DNA from: Anaerolineae bacterium
GTDB lineage: Bacteria > Chloroflexota > Anaerolineae > UBA4142 > SHND01
Direction of reading: 5' to 3'
NCBI GenBank assembly: GCA_020851635.1
Contig: JADZCJ010000048.1
Coordinates: forward strand, 1-64,000
DNA: 64,000 bases
Under the pieces are notes generated by a model. The model ran no database searches. It saw nothing but the letters and a program-made list of their open reading frames with translations, and had not been told where the DNA came from. Position numbers and translations under genes: made by a program. Below are positions 47,016-55,307 of the stretch, in pieces. How positions within the stretch are numbered: the first letter of the stretch is position 1; every line of letters begins with the position of its first letter.

Positions 47016-47657
47016 TCACGGCGCCAACCGCTCTCGCACCCAAACATCCCCCACGCCCCGCGTATATTGCAGCCGGTCGTGCATTCGGTTCTCGCGCCCC
47101 TGCCAAAACTCAAATACATCCGGGATCACGCGATATCCGCCCCAATGTGGGGGACGCAAGACCCGGTTCGGAAACCGCGCTTCCAATTCTTTGACGCGCG
47201 CTTCCAGCACATCACGGTTCGGAATCACCGCGCTCTGCGGCGAAGCCGCCGAAGCCAGCTGGCTCCCGCGCGGGCGCGAATCAAAATACGCGTCCGATTC
47301 CGCCGCCGCAATCCGTTCCACGCGCCCCTCGACCCGAATTTGGCGATGCAGTGGCTGCCAGAAAAAAACCAGTGCCGCAAACGGATTGCTCTCTAGCTCT
47401 TTGCCCTTGCGGCTTGCATAATTTGTAAAAAAGACCAGCCCCCGTTCGTCCATCTCGCGCAGTAGCGCCACTCGCGCCGAAGGTTTCCCGTCCAGCGCCG
47501 CCGTCGCCACCAGCATCGCATTCGGTTCGGGCAAATTTTCCGCAAACGCCCTGTCCAGCCACTCGCGAAACAACGCCAACGGGTCTTTCGGCGCATCCTG
47601 TTCGTTCAAGACGCCCGCCCTGTATTCGATCCGCAAATTTCGTTCGCTGTCGCTCAT
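47016..47657 (-). CDS. pdxH: Pyridoxamine 5'-phosphate oxidase
   Basis: This 213-residue FMN enzyme makes pyridoxal phosphate from pyridoxine or pyridoxamine phosphate. It shows the FMN-binding RVALLREMDERGLVFFTNYA, the SRKGKELESNPFAALVFFW strand pair, VEGRVERI and the C-terminal FEFWQGRENRMHDRLQYTR. The length is normal for the family. It supplies PLP, which the nearby DegT aminotransferase and PabC domain need, but the link may be coincidental. Its start is 3 bp after the acetyltransferase stop. Confidence 0.95.
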   Translation of the reverse strand: MSDSERNLRIEYRAGVLNEQDAPKDPLALFREWLDRAFAENLPEPNAMLVATAALDGKPSARVALLREMDERGLVFFTNYASRKGKELESNPFAALVFFWQPLHRQIRVEGRVERIAAAESDAYFDSRPRGSQLASAASPQSAVIPNRDVLEARVKELEARFPNRVLRPPHWGGYRVIPDVFEFWQGRENRMHDRLQYTRGVGDVWVRERLAP

Positions 47658-47660
47658 ATG

Positions 47661-48302
47661 CTAATCCGGTCGCAAGCCCCGCGCATAGTCCGGAATCGCC
47701 GTCACTCGATTCACCACTCGCGCCGGGTTACCAATCACCACCGCGCCGTCGGGCACATCATGCGTCACCATCGCGCCCGCGCCCACCAGCGCATTTTCGC
47801 CAATTACGACGCCGGGAAGGATCGTCACGTTCGCCCCGATTTTTGCGCCGCGCTTGATGTGCGCGCCCTGCAGATGTTCTTTGGCTCTTGGCGAAAGCGG
47901 ATAACGCGCGTTCGTAATCACCACGTGCGGACCCAGCCAGCATCCGTCTTCCAGAATAGAATACTCGGGCACAAACACCCCCGAATGGAGCCGCACATCA
48001 TTCCCGATCCTCACATGATGCTCCACAATCGAATGTGACCCGATGCTCACATTGTCCCCAATATAATTTTCCTCGCGCACCAGCACCCCGTGCCCCGTCT
48101 GAAAATCATCCCCGATCACATTCCCCGCATAAATCACCGTGTGCGAACGGATCACCGCCCGCGCCCCGATGCGCGTCTCCACCTCGCCCGCCGCCATACC
48201 ACGCGCCGGTTCACCGACAATGAAGAACGCGCCGAGAGTGGGTTCATTCGCAAAAAACACGTTCGGAAAAATGTTTGAATCCAATTTGGCCTCGATTCGC
48301 AA
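47661..48302 (-). CDS. Hexapeptide-repeat acetyltransferase (WbpD/WlbB-like)
   Basis: This roughly 213-residue protein is a left-handed beta-helix with hexapeptide repeats ([68 protein letters not shown]). It is like the N-acetyltransferases that act on UDP-3-amino sugars. The start is uncertain: TTG 48302 is in frame but lies inside a decamer repeat, and the nearest ATG (48306) is out of frame. This suggests that repeat insertion altered the 5' end. The stop lies 3 bp before pdxH. Confidence 0.82.
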   Translation of the reverse strand: MRIEAKLDSNIFPNVFFANEPTLGAFFIVGEPARGMAAGEVETRIGARAVIRSHTVIYAGNVIGDDFQTGHGVLVREENYIGDNVSIGSHSIVEHHVRIGNDVRLHSGVFVPEYSILEDGCWLGPHVVITNARYPLSPRAKEHLQGAHIKRGAKIGANVTILPGVVIGENALVGAGAMVTHDVPDGAVVIGNPARVVNRVTAIPDYARGLRPD

Positions 48303-48324
48303 ACATTCGCGCAGATTAGCGTTT
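48295..48324. repeat. ATTCGCG decamer array across a gene junction
   Basis: Units ATTCGCAAAC, ATTCGCGCAG and ATTAGCGTTT span the stop codon of the Gfo/Idh gene (TAA, 48316-48318) and the start of the acetyltransferase gene. Confidence 0.75.
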
Positions 48325-49362
48325 CCCGACCTGACTCACAAGCCCCTCGTCAATTTTCACCGCCGCCCCCCCTCGCCGCAGCGACTCTTGCGCCGCTTCC
48401 AGCACGCGCACCACGCGCAGCCCGCTCTCTCCGTCGGTGCGCGGCGTCTTGTTCTCGCGCACACATTCCAGAAAATGCGCGCACTCGTACTTGAGCGGCT
48501 CGGTCAAATCAATTTTCGGAATCGAAATATCCCCACTCCGCACACGCAGTTGAAATTCCCCAAACGCGTCGCCGCGTTTGTAAACCCCTTTATCATAAAT
48601 TTTCAATTTCGCTTCCGGGTCCACATCATCATATACAATCATCTTGTCCGAGCCGACCAGCGTCATCTGTCGCGTCTTGCTCGGGTCCAGCCACGACGCG
48701 TGAATGTGCCCGATGATATTGTGAGGAAAATTCAACAGCGCAAACACCACGTCTTCGACGCCCGGGTTCACATACGTCGCCCCGTGCGCCGAGACCGAAA
48801 GCGGCATGTTTTTTAACAGCGCGAGCAAAATCGAAACATCGTGCGGCGCAATGCTCCACAGCGCGTTAATGTCCGACTGCACCCGCCCCAGGTTCACGCG
48901 GTTCGAATAGATATAAAACAATTCCCCCAGCGCGCCCGCGTCCAACAGTTCCTGTATCTTCCACACGGCGGGATTGTACTCGAACGTATGCCCCACCATC
49001 AGCACCCGTCCGCATTTGCGCGCCAGCCCGGTCAATTCACGCGCCTCTGCGCTCGACAGCGCCAACGGTTTCTCCACCAGCACATGCTTGCCCGCCTCTA
49101 ACGCTTGTGAAACAAGCAAAAAATGCGAACGCGCCGGTGTCGCTATCACCAGCGCGTCCAACGTCGGATTCTCGATCAATTCGCGCGCCTCACGCGCCGC
49201 CTGTTTGATCGTTGGATACAGCCGCGTCGCTTCATTCAACCGTGCCTCGTCCGCATCCGCACACGCGGCCAGCCACGCCTCGGGCAGTTGGTGAAAATTC
49301 CGCGCCAGGTTGGGACCCCAATACCCATACCCCACCAACCCGATCCGAATCCGCGAGTCCAT
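48316..49362 (-). CDS. Gfo/Idh/MocA oxidoreductase (WbpB/WlbA-like)
   Basis: This 348-residue NAD(P)-dependent oxidoreductase has the Rossmann motif [17 protein letters not shown], the [15 protein letters not shown] segment with the conserved EKP, and [16 protein letters not shown]. It resembles the 3-dehydrogenases acting on UDP-GlcNAc uronates. I start at ATG 49362 (AAGGA upstream); the frame extends into a heptamer repeat that would add an artificial FEFRISNF peptide. With the acetyltransferase and DegT aminotransferase it can complete a 3-acetamido-sugar pathway. Confidence 0.88.
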   Translation of the reverse strand: MDSRIRIGLVGYGYWGPNLARNFHQLPEAWLAACADADEARLNEATRLYPTIKQAAREARELIENPTLDALVIATPARSHFLLVSQALEAGKHVLVEKPLALSSAEARELTGLARKCGRVLMVGHTFEYNPAVWKIQELLDAGALGELFYIYSNRVNLGRVQSDINALWSIAPHDVSILLALLKNMPLSVSAHGATYVNPGVEDVVFALLNFPHNIIGHIHASWLDPSKTRQMTLVGSDKMIVYDDVDPEAKLKIYDKGVYKRGDAFGEFQLRVRSGDISIPKIDLTEPLKYECAHFLECVRENKTPRTDGESGLRVVRVLEAAQESLRRGGAAVKIDEGLVSQVGKR

Positions 49363-49366
49363 AATC

Positions 49367-49422
49367 CTTAATCGGAAATCGAAATTCGAAATTCGAAATT
49401 CGAAAATCTGCAATCCGCAATC
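49367..49422. repeat. Heptanucleotide array, 8 units, at the cysC stop
   Basis: Units read CTTAATC, GGAAATC, GAAATTC (three times), GAAAATC, TGCAATC, CGCAATC. The array ends at the cysC stop (49421-49423), using its last bases, and reaches to 5 bp before the Gfo/Idh start on the other side. Confidence 0.9.
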
Positions 49423-49969
49423 ACTGCGCCATTTCGCGCATCGGAATCAACTCCATCTCTTCCAGCTTTTTCAAAATCTTGTTTGCCGATTCCTCGACCG
49501 TCTCCCTGTCCGAATGATACGTCACTTCGGCGTTCTCGGGCGCTTCGTACGGGTCGCTCACGCCCGTAAAATTCTTGATCTCGCCCGCCAACGCCTTTTT
49601 ATACAACCCTTTGACATCCCGTTCCGCCAAAACCGGAATCGGACACTCGGCATACACCTCGACAAAATTCTCGACCTTGCCGCGAATCTCGTCCCGAATT
49701 TCTCGATACGGCGAAATCGCCGCGGCGATGGCGACCACCCCGTTGCGCGACAGCACTTCGCACACCCAACCGATCCGACGGATATTTGTATCGCGGTCCT
49801 CTTTGGAAAAACCCAACCCCTTGGACAGGTTCTCGCGCACCACATCCCCGTCCAGCACCTCGACCTTCATCCCGCGTTCGCGCAGTTCTTGCTCGATCAC
49901 GCGCGAGACCGTCGTCTTGCCCGCCCCGGATAACCCGGTAAACCACAATGTAAAGCCCTGATGTTCCAC
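49421..49969 (-). CDS. cysC: Adenylylsulfate (APS) kinase
   Basis: This 182-residue kinase phosphorylates APS to PAPS. It has the P-loop [13 protein letters not shown], the APS-binding [20 protein letters not shown] and the [20 protein letters not shown] lid region of the family. The start is GTG 49969 with AAGGAG about 12 bases upstream. ATP sulfurylase, the preceding step, is encoded 2.2 kb away on the same strand. No PAPS reductase is in the window, which points to sulfation rather than only assimilation. Confidence 0.95.
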   Translation of the reverse strand: MEHQGFTLWFTGLSGAGKTTVSRVIEQELRERGMKVEVLDGDVVRENLSKGLGFSKEDRDTNIRRIGWVCEVLSRNGVVAIAAAISPYREIRDEIRGKVENFVEVYAECPIPVLAERDVKGLYKKALAGEIKNFTGVSDPYEAPENAEVTYHSDRETVEESANKILKKLEEMELIPMREMAQ

Positions 49970-50235
49970 CGTTCGATTCCTCTCCTTTTATCGAGTAGCT
50001 TTTATTGACTGACACAAGGAAACGCGAATTTCGCCAAACTGCGGCTTGGCGCGAATCATTGTTACGCTTTGCGTAACGACGAACAAGGATCAAGATTAGC
50101 CCAAATTCGCAAAGATTCGCGTTTACCTCCGAGTTGTCAAGACCGAATCCCGCCAGAGTGACGACCCATCTTTGCAAAAATTCGCGCAGATTCGCGGTTT
50201 CGCCCCGCAGACAATCCGAAATGCAGGACTGTGCG
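49970..50235. repeat. Repeat-rich gap: GCCAA hairpin, GTTACG hairpin and decamers
   Basis: This 266-bp gap between the sulfatase-like gene and cysC holds the GCCAA/TTGGC hairpin (50033-50050), the GTTACG/CGTAAC hairpin (50061-50077) and four ATTCGC decamers near 50105-50205. The pieces match those at 31024 and 13355, so they are dispersed units rather than a leader specific to cysC. Confidence 0.75.
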
Positions 50236-51654
50236 TTACGCCTCGCTCCGAATGATCTTGCCGATCATATCGCTCGGCACATGCAACCCAAACTCATTCA
50301 ACACCGTCGGCGCAATATCCACCAACTTGCTCCCCTTGAGCTCGCGCCCGCCCAGGTTTCGTTTCGGGTCAAAGTAAATATACATCCCCATCTGTGCGTG
50401 ATTCGCGTCGTCGGGTCCCGTATCATTCTCGAACGTATGCAGCGCACCATGTCCCAGCGAACCCACCCCGCGCCAGTATAAATCGCCCCATATCACGATC
50501 AGGTCAGGGGCGATATTGTTCGATTTCACATAAATGTCCTGCGGTTTATACGCGCGCGTTTTCATCGGCTTGCCCGTGTGGTCGGGCAGCGCCTCGATCT
50601 TGGCGATCAACTCGTTCCGCACGTTTTCATACTCGCTTTGCGGAATAATCCCGTTCGGCTCGCGCCCCTGCACGTTCATAAAGATGCGCGAATAATAACC
50701 GCCTTCGCCCCACACCCGCGTCTTGTCCCAATTGATTTTCGCCTTCGACAGGGGAATGATGCCTTCCGGTTTTTCGTCCAGCAGCAGGTATCCTTCGTTC
50801 ACCAACCACTCGTTCACGGCGATACCGCCGTCCATCCGCTTGGCTCCGTGATCGCTCATCACAATCACGCTCGTCTCGTCGTCAATCAATTCCAGCGTCG
50901 CGCCGATCTGCTTGTCCAGCCACACATAATAATCGTGGATGCACGTCAACAGCGGATTGTTCGGCTCGTGTTTCATGTGCAGCGGGTCGTGATATTTCCA
51001 GAACCCGTGATGCAGACGGTCCACGCCGATCTCGACCGACATGAAATAGTCCCAGTCGCGCGTCTTGAGCAGGTGATTGATCACCTTGAACCGCGCCTCG
51101 GTCATCTCGTAGATTTTTTCCAAAAGCCACTGCTTGTTTTCCGTGCGAAAGTTGTCAACGTCCACCGCATAATTCGGCGCGACATTCAAGATTTCGTCAC
51201 GCAGATTTTCGGGATACGTAAATTTGCTGTTGACGTTGGGCGAAAGAAAACAGCCCACCATCCCCCCGTTCACCTGTCTGGGCGGATACGACGGCGGCAC
51301 CCCGATCAGATACGACTGCTTGCCCAGCCGTCCCAAATAATCCCAGACGGCGGGTTCGCGCACCGAGCGCGCGTTGGCGATCGTCATCTTTTCATACGAG
51401 TAATCGGCGCGGTTCCGAAACCCGTAAATGCCGAGCGTCCCCGGGTCTTTGGACGTCTGCGAGCACGCCCACGCCGGGACTGTGATGGGAGGATAGACCG
51501 ATTCCAACTCTCCCCACACTCCGTTCGACATCAGATAATTCAGATTCGGCAGCTCGCTGCGATACTGTTGAAACACCAGCGACGGTTCCGCGCAATCGAG
51601 CCCGATCACCAGCACCCGCTTTTTCTTGCCCTTGCCAAATTGAAAATTAGCCAT
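50236..51654 (-). CDS. Alkaline phosphatase superfamily protein (type I phosphodiesterase-like)
   Basis: This 472-residue soluble protein has the fold's metal motifs: VLVIGLDCAEPSL near the start, the nucleophile region ITVPAWACSQTS, VEIGVDRLHHGFWKYHDP, and SVIVMSDHGAKRMDGG. Such proteins hydrolyse or transfer phospho- or sulfo-groups. There is no signal peptide. It lies 3 bp after sat and shares family with the protein at 53543-55231, so both probably act in the sulfur or glycan pathway of this cluster. The substrate is unknown. Confidence 0.85.
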   Translation of the reverse strand: MANFQFGKGKKKRVLVIGLDCAEPSLVFQQYRSELPNLNYLMSNGVWGELESVYPPITVPAWACSQTSKDPGTLGIYGFRNRADYSYEKMTIANARSVREPAVWDYLGRLGKQSYLIGVPPSYPPRQVNGGMVGCFLSPNVNSKFTYPENLRDEILNVAPNYAVDVDNFRTENKQWLLEKIYEMTEARFKVINHLLKTRDWDYFMSVEIGVDRLHHGFWKYHDPLHMKHEPNNPLLTCIHDYYVWLDKQIGATLELIDDETSVIVMSDHGAKRMDGGIAVNEWLVNEGYLLLDEKPEGIIPLSKAKINWDKTRVWGEGGYYSRIFMNVQGREPNGIIPQSEYENVRNELIAKIEALPDHTGKPMKTRAYKPQDIYVKSNNIAPDLIVIWGDLYWRGVGSLGHGALHTFENDTGPDDANHAQMGMYIYFDPKRNLGGRELKGSKLVDIAPTVLNEFGLHVPSDMIGKIIRSEA

Positions 51655-51657
51655 CCG

Positions 51658-52860
51658 CTATCGCGCCGCTTTTTTCCGCGCAATCCCGTCAATCAACACC
51701 TGCGCTACTTCGGGACGCGTAAACTCGGGCGGCAGCATCTCGCCGCGTTCGAGCATCTGCCGCACCTGTGTGCCGCTCAGCACGATATGGTCCTCCGCGC
51801 CGTGCGGGCAAGTCTTGGACGACACAATCCCTCCGCATTTTTTGCAATAAAAAGTGTGCTCGAACTTGAGCGGAGTGATTCCGATTTCCTCGGGTGAAAA
51901 TTGGTCAAACAACTTTTGCGCGTCATACGTGCCGTAATATTTGCCCACCCCCGCATGATCGCGTCCGATGATCATGTGCGTGCAGCCATAATTCTTGCGG
52001 CAGAGCGCATGAAAAATCGCCTCGCGCGGACCCGCATACCGCATCGCCGCCGGAAACACCCCCAGCAGCACGCGGTCGGCGGGATAATAGTCGCGCAGCA
52101 GCGATTGATACGATTCCATCCGCACATCGGCGGGAATATCGTCCGCTTTCGTTTCCCCCACGAGCGGGTGCAAAAACAACCCATCCACGATTTCCAGCGC
52201 CGTCTTTTGAATATATTCGTGCGCGCGATGAATCGGGTTGCGTGTCTGGAATGCCACAATCCGTGTCCAGCCATTCTGCGCAAACATCTTGCGAGACTCC
52301 AGCGGCGTGTGCCGAAATTCCGGAAATTCCGTCCTGGCTTGATTCGGCATGTCTACCAGCCAGATGTCGCCCGCCAGATACACATCGCCCTGTGCGTACA
52401 ACCGCGCCACGCCGGGATGTTTGTCCTCATCCGTGCGATACACGTTCTTGGCTTCATGCGTCTTGTCGTAATCAAACTTTTCTTTCAATTCCAGCAGCCC
52501 GACGAGGTGTCCGTCCGACTCTACCAGCGCGATATCCTTGCCGATTTCATACGTGTCCGCCAGCTCGCGTGACACGGGCAGGGTGATTGGAATCGTCCAC
52601 GGCAGCCCGTTCGCCAGCCGCATCCGGTTCACCACCGACTCGTAATCCTGCTTGCCCATAAACCCGGTGAGCGGACTCATTGCGCCCACCGCGATCATTT
52701 CCATGTCCGCCAGGTTTACCGAATTGAGCGTGCGAAAATGATGCGCCGCTTTCGCAGCTTCCGCCCGCGCAATCATCTTGTCCTTGTCCGCGCCCGTCAC
52801 GACGCGATTGACGAGCGTCCCGCCGTGCGGCGCGATTTCTCCGACATAATTCTTTGCCAT
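51658..52860 (-). CDS. sat: Sulfate adenylyltransferase (ATP sulfurylase)
   Basis: This 400-residue enzyme makes APS from ATP and sulfate. It has the active-site [14 protein letters not shown] and [16 protein letters not shown]. The C-terminal part includes [16 protein letters not shown], a likely zinc-binding cysteine cluster found in the homo-oligomeric (dissimilatory/archaeal type) enzymes. No APS reductase genes are near. Together with cysC it would supply PAPS. Confidence 0.95.
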   Translation of the reverse strand: MAKNYVGEIAPHGGTLVNRVVTGADKDKMIARAEAAKAAHHFRTLNSVNLADMEMIAVGAMSPLTGFMGKQDYESVVNRMRLANGLPWTIPITLPVSRELADTYEIGKDIALVESDGHLVGLLELKEKFDYDKTHEAKNVYRTDEDKHPGVARLYAQGDVYLAGDIWLVDMPNQARTEFPEFRHTPLESRKMFAQNGWTRIVAFQTRNPIHRAHEYIQKTALEIVDGLFLHPLVGETKADDIPADVRMESYQSLLRDYYPADRVLLGVFPAAMRYAGPREAIFHALCRKNYGCTHMIIGRDHAGVGKYYGTYDAQKLFDQFSPEEIGITPLKFEHTFYCKKCGGIVSSKTCPHGAEDHIVLSGTQVRQMLERGEMLPPEFTRPEVAQVLIDGIARKKAAR

Positions 52861-52893
52861 TTTGTTATTTGCTCTCCACTCCCTCTAAAATTG

Positions 52894-53460
52894 TTACAAC
52901 CACTCTACTTGAGCGTAAATCTCTTGCATCGAAATCTCCAAATCCAACGCGCGCAATTTCAAAACCGCATCCAATCCTTCCAGCGTCTCCAACACCCAAA
53001 AACGCCCTTCGCGGCGATACGATTCAATATACGGCTCCCTTTGGTCTATCATCACATAATGTTCCAGCGATGGGATGTTGCGATACATCTTGAATTTTTC
53101 GTTCCGGTCAAACCCCGCCGTCGAGTCCGACAGCACCTCGACCAGCACAATCGGATTCATCACCGTCTCTGGCTGTCGCGGGTCCGTTTGCGCCACCCCG
53201 CACACCAACATCACATCCGGATAAACATATGCATTGTGTCGCTCGATCCGCAGTCGCACATCTGCCATATAGGCAGTGCATCCGCGCGTGCCCGCTCGCT
53301 GACGCAGAGCAAGATAAACATTTCCGGCAATCAAATTATGATTACGAGACGCGCCCGCCATCATAAAAATTTCGCCGCGCCAATATTCGTGTCTTTCGCT
53401 CGCCTGCTCTTCGAGCATCAAATACTCCTCGACAGAAATGTGACGTTTTGCGTCGAGCAT
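52894..53460 (-). CDS. Uma2 family (DUF820) restriction-endonuclease-like protein
   Basis: This 188-residue protein has the Uma2 pattern: MLDAKRHISVEEYLMLEEQA, the acidic residue in YVYPDVMLVCG, and VLVEVLSDSTAGFDRNEKF with the D/E-x-V and lysine of a PD-(D/E)XK fold. Uma2 genes are numerous in Cyanobacteria and Chloroflexota but have no settled function. It lies between sat and a phosphodiesterase gene, next to a heptamer array that reaches 13 bp before its start. Confidence 0.9.
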   Translation of the reverse strand: MLDAKRHISVEEYLMLEEQASERHEYWRGEIFMMAGASRNHNLIAGNVYLALRQRAGTRGCTAYMADVRLRIERHNAYVYPDVMLVCGVAQTDPRQPETVMNPIVLVEVLSDSTAGFDRNEKFKMYRNIPSLEHYVMIDQREPYIESYRREGRFWVLETLEGLDAVLKLRALDLEISMQEIYAQVEWL

Positions 53461-53473
53461 CGTGCTTGCCCTT

Positions 53474-53543
53474 CACTAATCGAAAATCGAAAATCGAAAA
53501 TCGAAAATCGAAAATCGAAAATCGAAAATCTTCAATCCCCAAT
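53474..53543. repeat. Heptanucleotide array, 10 units, at a stop codon
   Basis: Units are CACTAAT, seven CGAAAAT, CTTCAAT and CCCCAAT. The last base starts the TCA that is the stop of the gene 53543-55231. The array fills most of the gap to the Uma2 gene. Confidence 0.92.
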
Positions 53544-55231
53544 CACCCCAGATACCCCAGCCCCGCCAACCTCTCCTCGATCTCTTTTTCTTCTGCCGCC
53601 GAATACTCGCCATCCATTTTGTTCTCAAACGCCGTCTCGAACGCATACTCGGGCGCGCGCGCATCCGTCAGCAGCTCGTTCAGCACCCTTCCATCCATGT
53701 CGCTCGGAATCGCTTCCCCCAACATCTGCAAAACGGTCGGCGCCAGGTCAATCAACTGCGGCGTAGCAGGAAATTTTGCGTGCGACGCAACCCCCTCACC
53801 GCTCCCAATCAAAATCCCATCCATTCGGTGCTGCCCCGAAGTATCACTTACAAACAACAATTGATTTCCGACCTTTTCCACCACGTTTTTGACTTGTCCG
53901 TTCGCCCCGCGCCAGTCCACAGCCGCAATATGATACGGTCCGTCAATCAACCCGATCACATCCGGCGCTTCTTCCAGCGCATCCCCGTTGTAAATCTCCT
54001 CGCGCCGATACACAAAATCAAAAATCGGACGCGCGGTCTCGGGATCGCGCAGTTCGCGCATCGCGGCAATCACCTCCGAGCGCGCTGCCTCGTACTCTGT
54101 CGGGTCCACCATCCCCTCCGGCTCGCGCCCGCGCACATTCAAATACACATTCCCCATCGTCCCTACCGCATACGCTTTTGTGTGCGCCCAATCCATATTC
54201 CCATACGCCATCGAATAGTGCAGGTTCGATTTCAATCTCGGCAGCGCCTCAAACACTTTGGCTTTGACCGCGCCCAACAGCGGATTGTTCAACCGTTTCA
54301 CCCCCGCCCGCATGGCTGACGCGAGCGTGCCGCTTTGCTGTTGTTTATATGCCAAAATCCCGCGCTGTGAAAAATACTGGTTCAAATACACCGCGTGCGT
54401 CAACGGTCCAAACCCGTGGTCCGACAGCACAATCACCGTCGTCTTTTCGTCGGCGTATTTTTCCAGAATCCGCGCATTATATTCGTCCAGATAGGCAAAA
54501 CAGTTGTTAATGACCTCGCCCCATTCCCCCGCTTCATTTTCGTCATACAGGGGATGCGTCGGGTCCTGATACCGCCAGAACTTGTGACACAAAATATCCG
54601 GCGCGCGATGCACCAGCATTCCAAAATCCCAATCCGGGTTCTTGTCCAGCAGCAGCTCGAATGCGCGCGTCTGCAGCTCGCTCATCCGCATGACCCGCGC
54701 TTCCAATTCGCCCAGCGACGTCGGACCCGATTCGCCGCGCTCGATATCCACATCAATAATATATTCGCCCAGCTCGGTCAGCAGCTCGTCTTTCAATTCG
54801 GGCGGATACGTGAATTGACTTGCCAATCCCGGCGTCATCAGTCCGCTCACCAACGCGCCATTGATCGCTTCTACGGGCCACGTCAGCGGCACATTCACCA
54901 CCACGCATTTTTTCTGCCGGTCACTCAAAATGCGCCACAACGTCGCCGCGCGGCGATGCGACGCATTGATATATTCCAACGCATACGAATTTTTCGCGCG
55001 CTGATAAAAACCATACAGCCCGAATTTGCCGTTCTGCTTGCCCGTCGCAAACGCGCTCCACGCCTGTTCGGAGGAGGGCTGAATACAGGAACGTAAAATC
55101 GAGCGCGAACCATTTTCGATTAACTTGCCCAGCGTTGGGAGTTTGTTTTGCGCGAGCAGCGGGTCGAGGAGTGTCCACGTTGCGCCGTCCAGACCCAGCA
55201 CGAGGACACGTGTTTTGGAGCTTGCCGTCAT
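53543..55231 (-). CDS. Alkaline phosphatase superfamily protein, second copy
   Basis: This 562-residue protein resembles the protein at 50236-51654: VLVLGLDGATWTLLDPLL, SSEQAWSAFATGKQNGKFGL, ALVSGLMTPGLASQFTYPPE, LVHRAPDILCHKFWRYQDP and TVIVLSDHGFGPL. These are the metal-binding and substrate-loop regions of nucleotide pyrophosphatase/phosphodiesterase-like enzymes. No signal peptide is seen. It could transfer or remove groups from lipid-linked glycans; the reaction is unknown. Confidence 0.85.
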   Translation of the reverse strand: MTASSKTRVLVLGLDGATWTLLDPLLAQNKLPTLGKLIENGSRSILRSCIQPSSEQAWSAFATGKQNGKFGLYGFYQRAKNSYALEYINASHRRAATLWRILSDRQKKCVVVNVPLTWPVEAINGALVSGLMTPGLASQFTYPPELKDELLTELGEYIIDVDIERGESGPTSLGELEARVMRMSELQTRAFELLLDKNPDWDFGMLVHRAPDILCHKFWRYQDPTHPLYDENEAGEWGEVINNCFAYLDEYNARILEKYADEKTTVIVLSDHGFGPLTHAVYLNQYFSQRGILAYKQQQSGTLASAMRAGVKRLNNPLLGAVKAKVFEALPRLKSNLHYSMAYGNMDWAHTKAYAVGTMGNVYLNVRGREPEGMVDPTEYEAARSEVIAAMRELRDPETARPIFDFVYRREEIYNGDALEEAPDVIGLIDGPYHIAAVDWRGANGQVKNVVEKVGNQLLFVSDTSGQHRMDGILIGSGEGVASHAKFPATPQLIDLAPTVLQMLGEAIPSDMDGRVLNELLTDARAPEYAFETAFENKMDGEYSAAEEKEIEERLAGLGYLG

Positions 55232-55307
55232 TTTTACAACATTGCGATTATAGCGCGTCCCCTATCAATCGAGAAATCCAACCCCTACCAATCTAGTAGA
55301 CTAAACT

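Noticed and set aside
49370-49413. Extra N-terminal peptide of the Gfo/Idh protein (FEFRISNF repeat)
   Set aside because: It is encoded by a heptamer array; the Rossmann fold starts right after ATG 49362, which has its own ribosome binding site.
52894-53460. Uma2 gene as part of a restriction system
   Set aside because: No methyltransferase or specificity subunit is near, and Uma2 genes are usually stand-alone.
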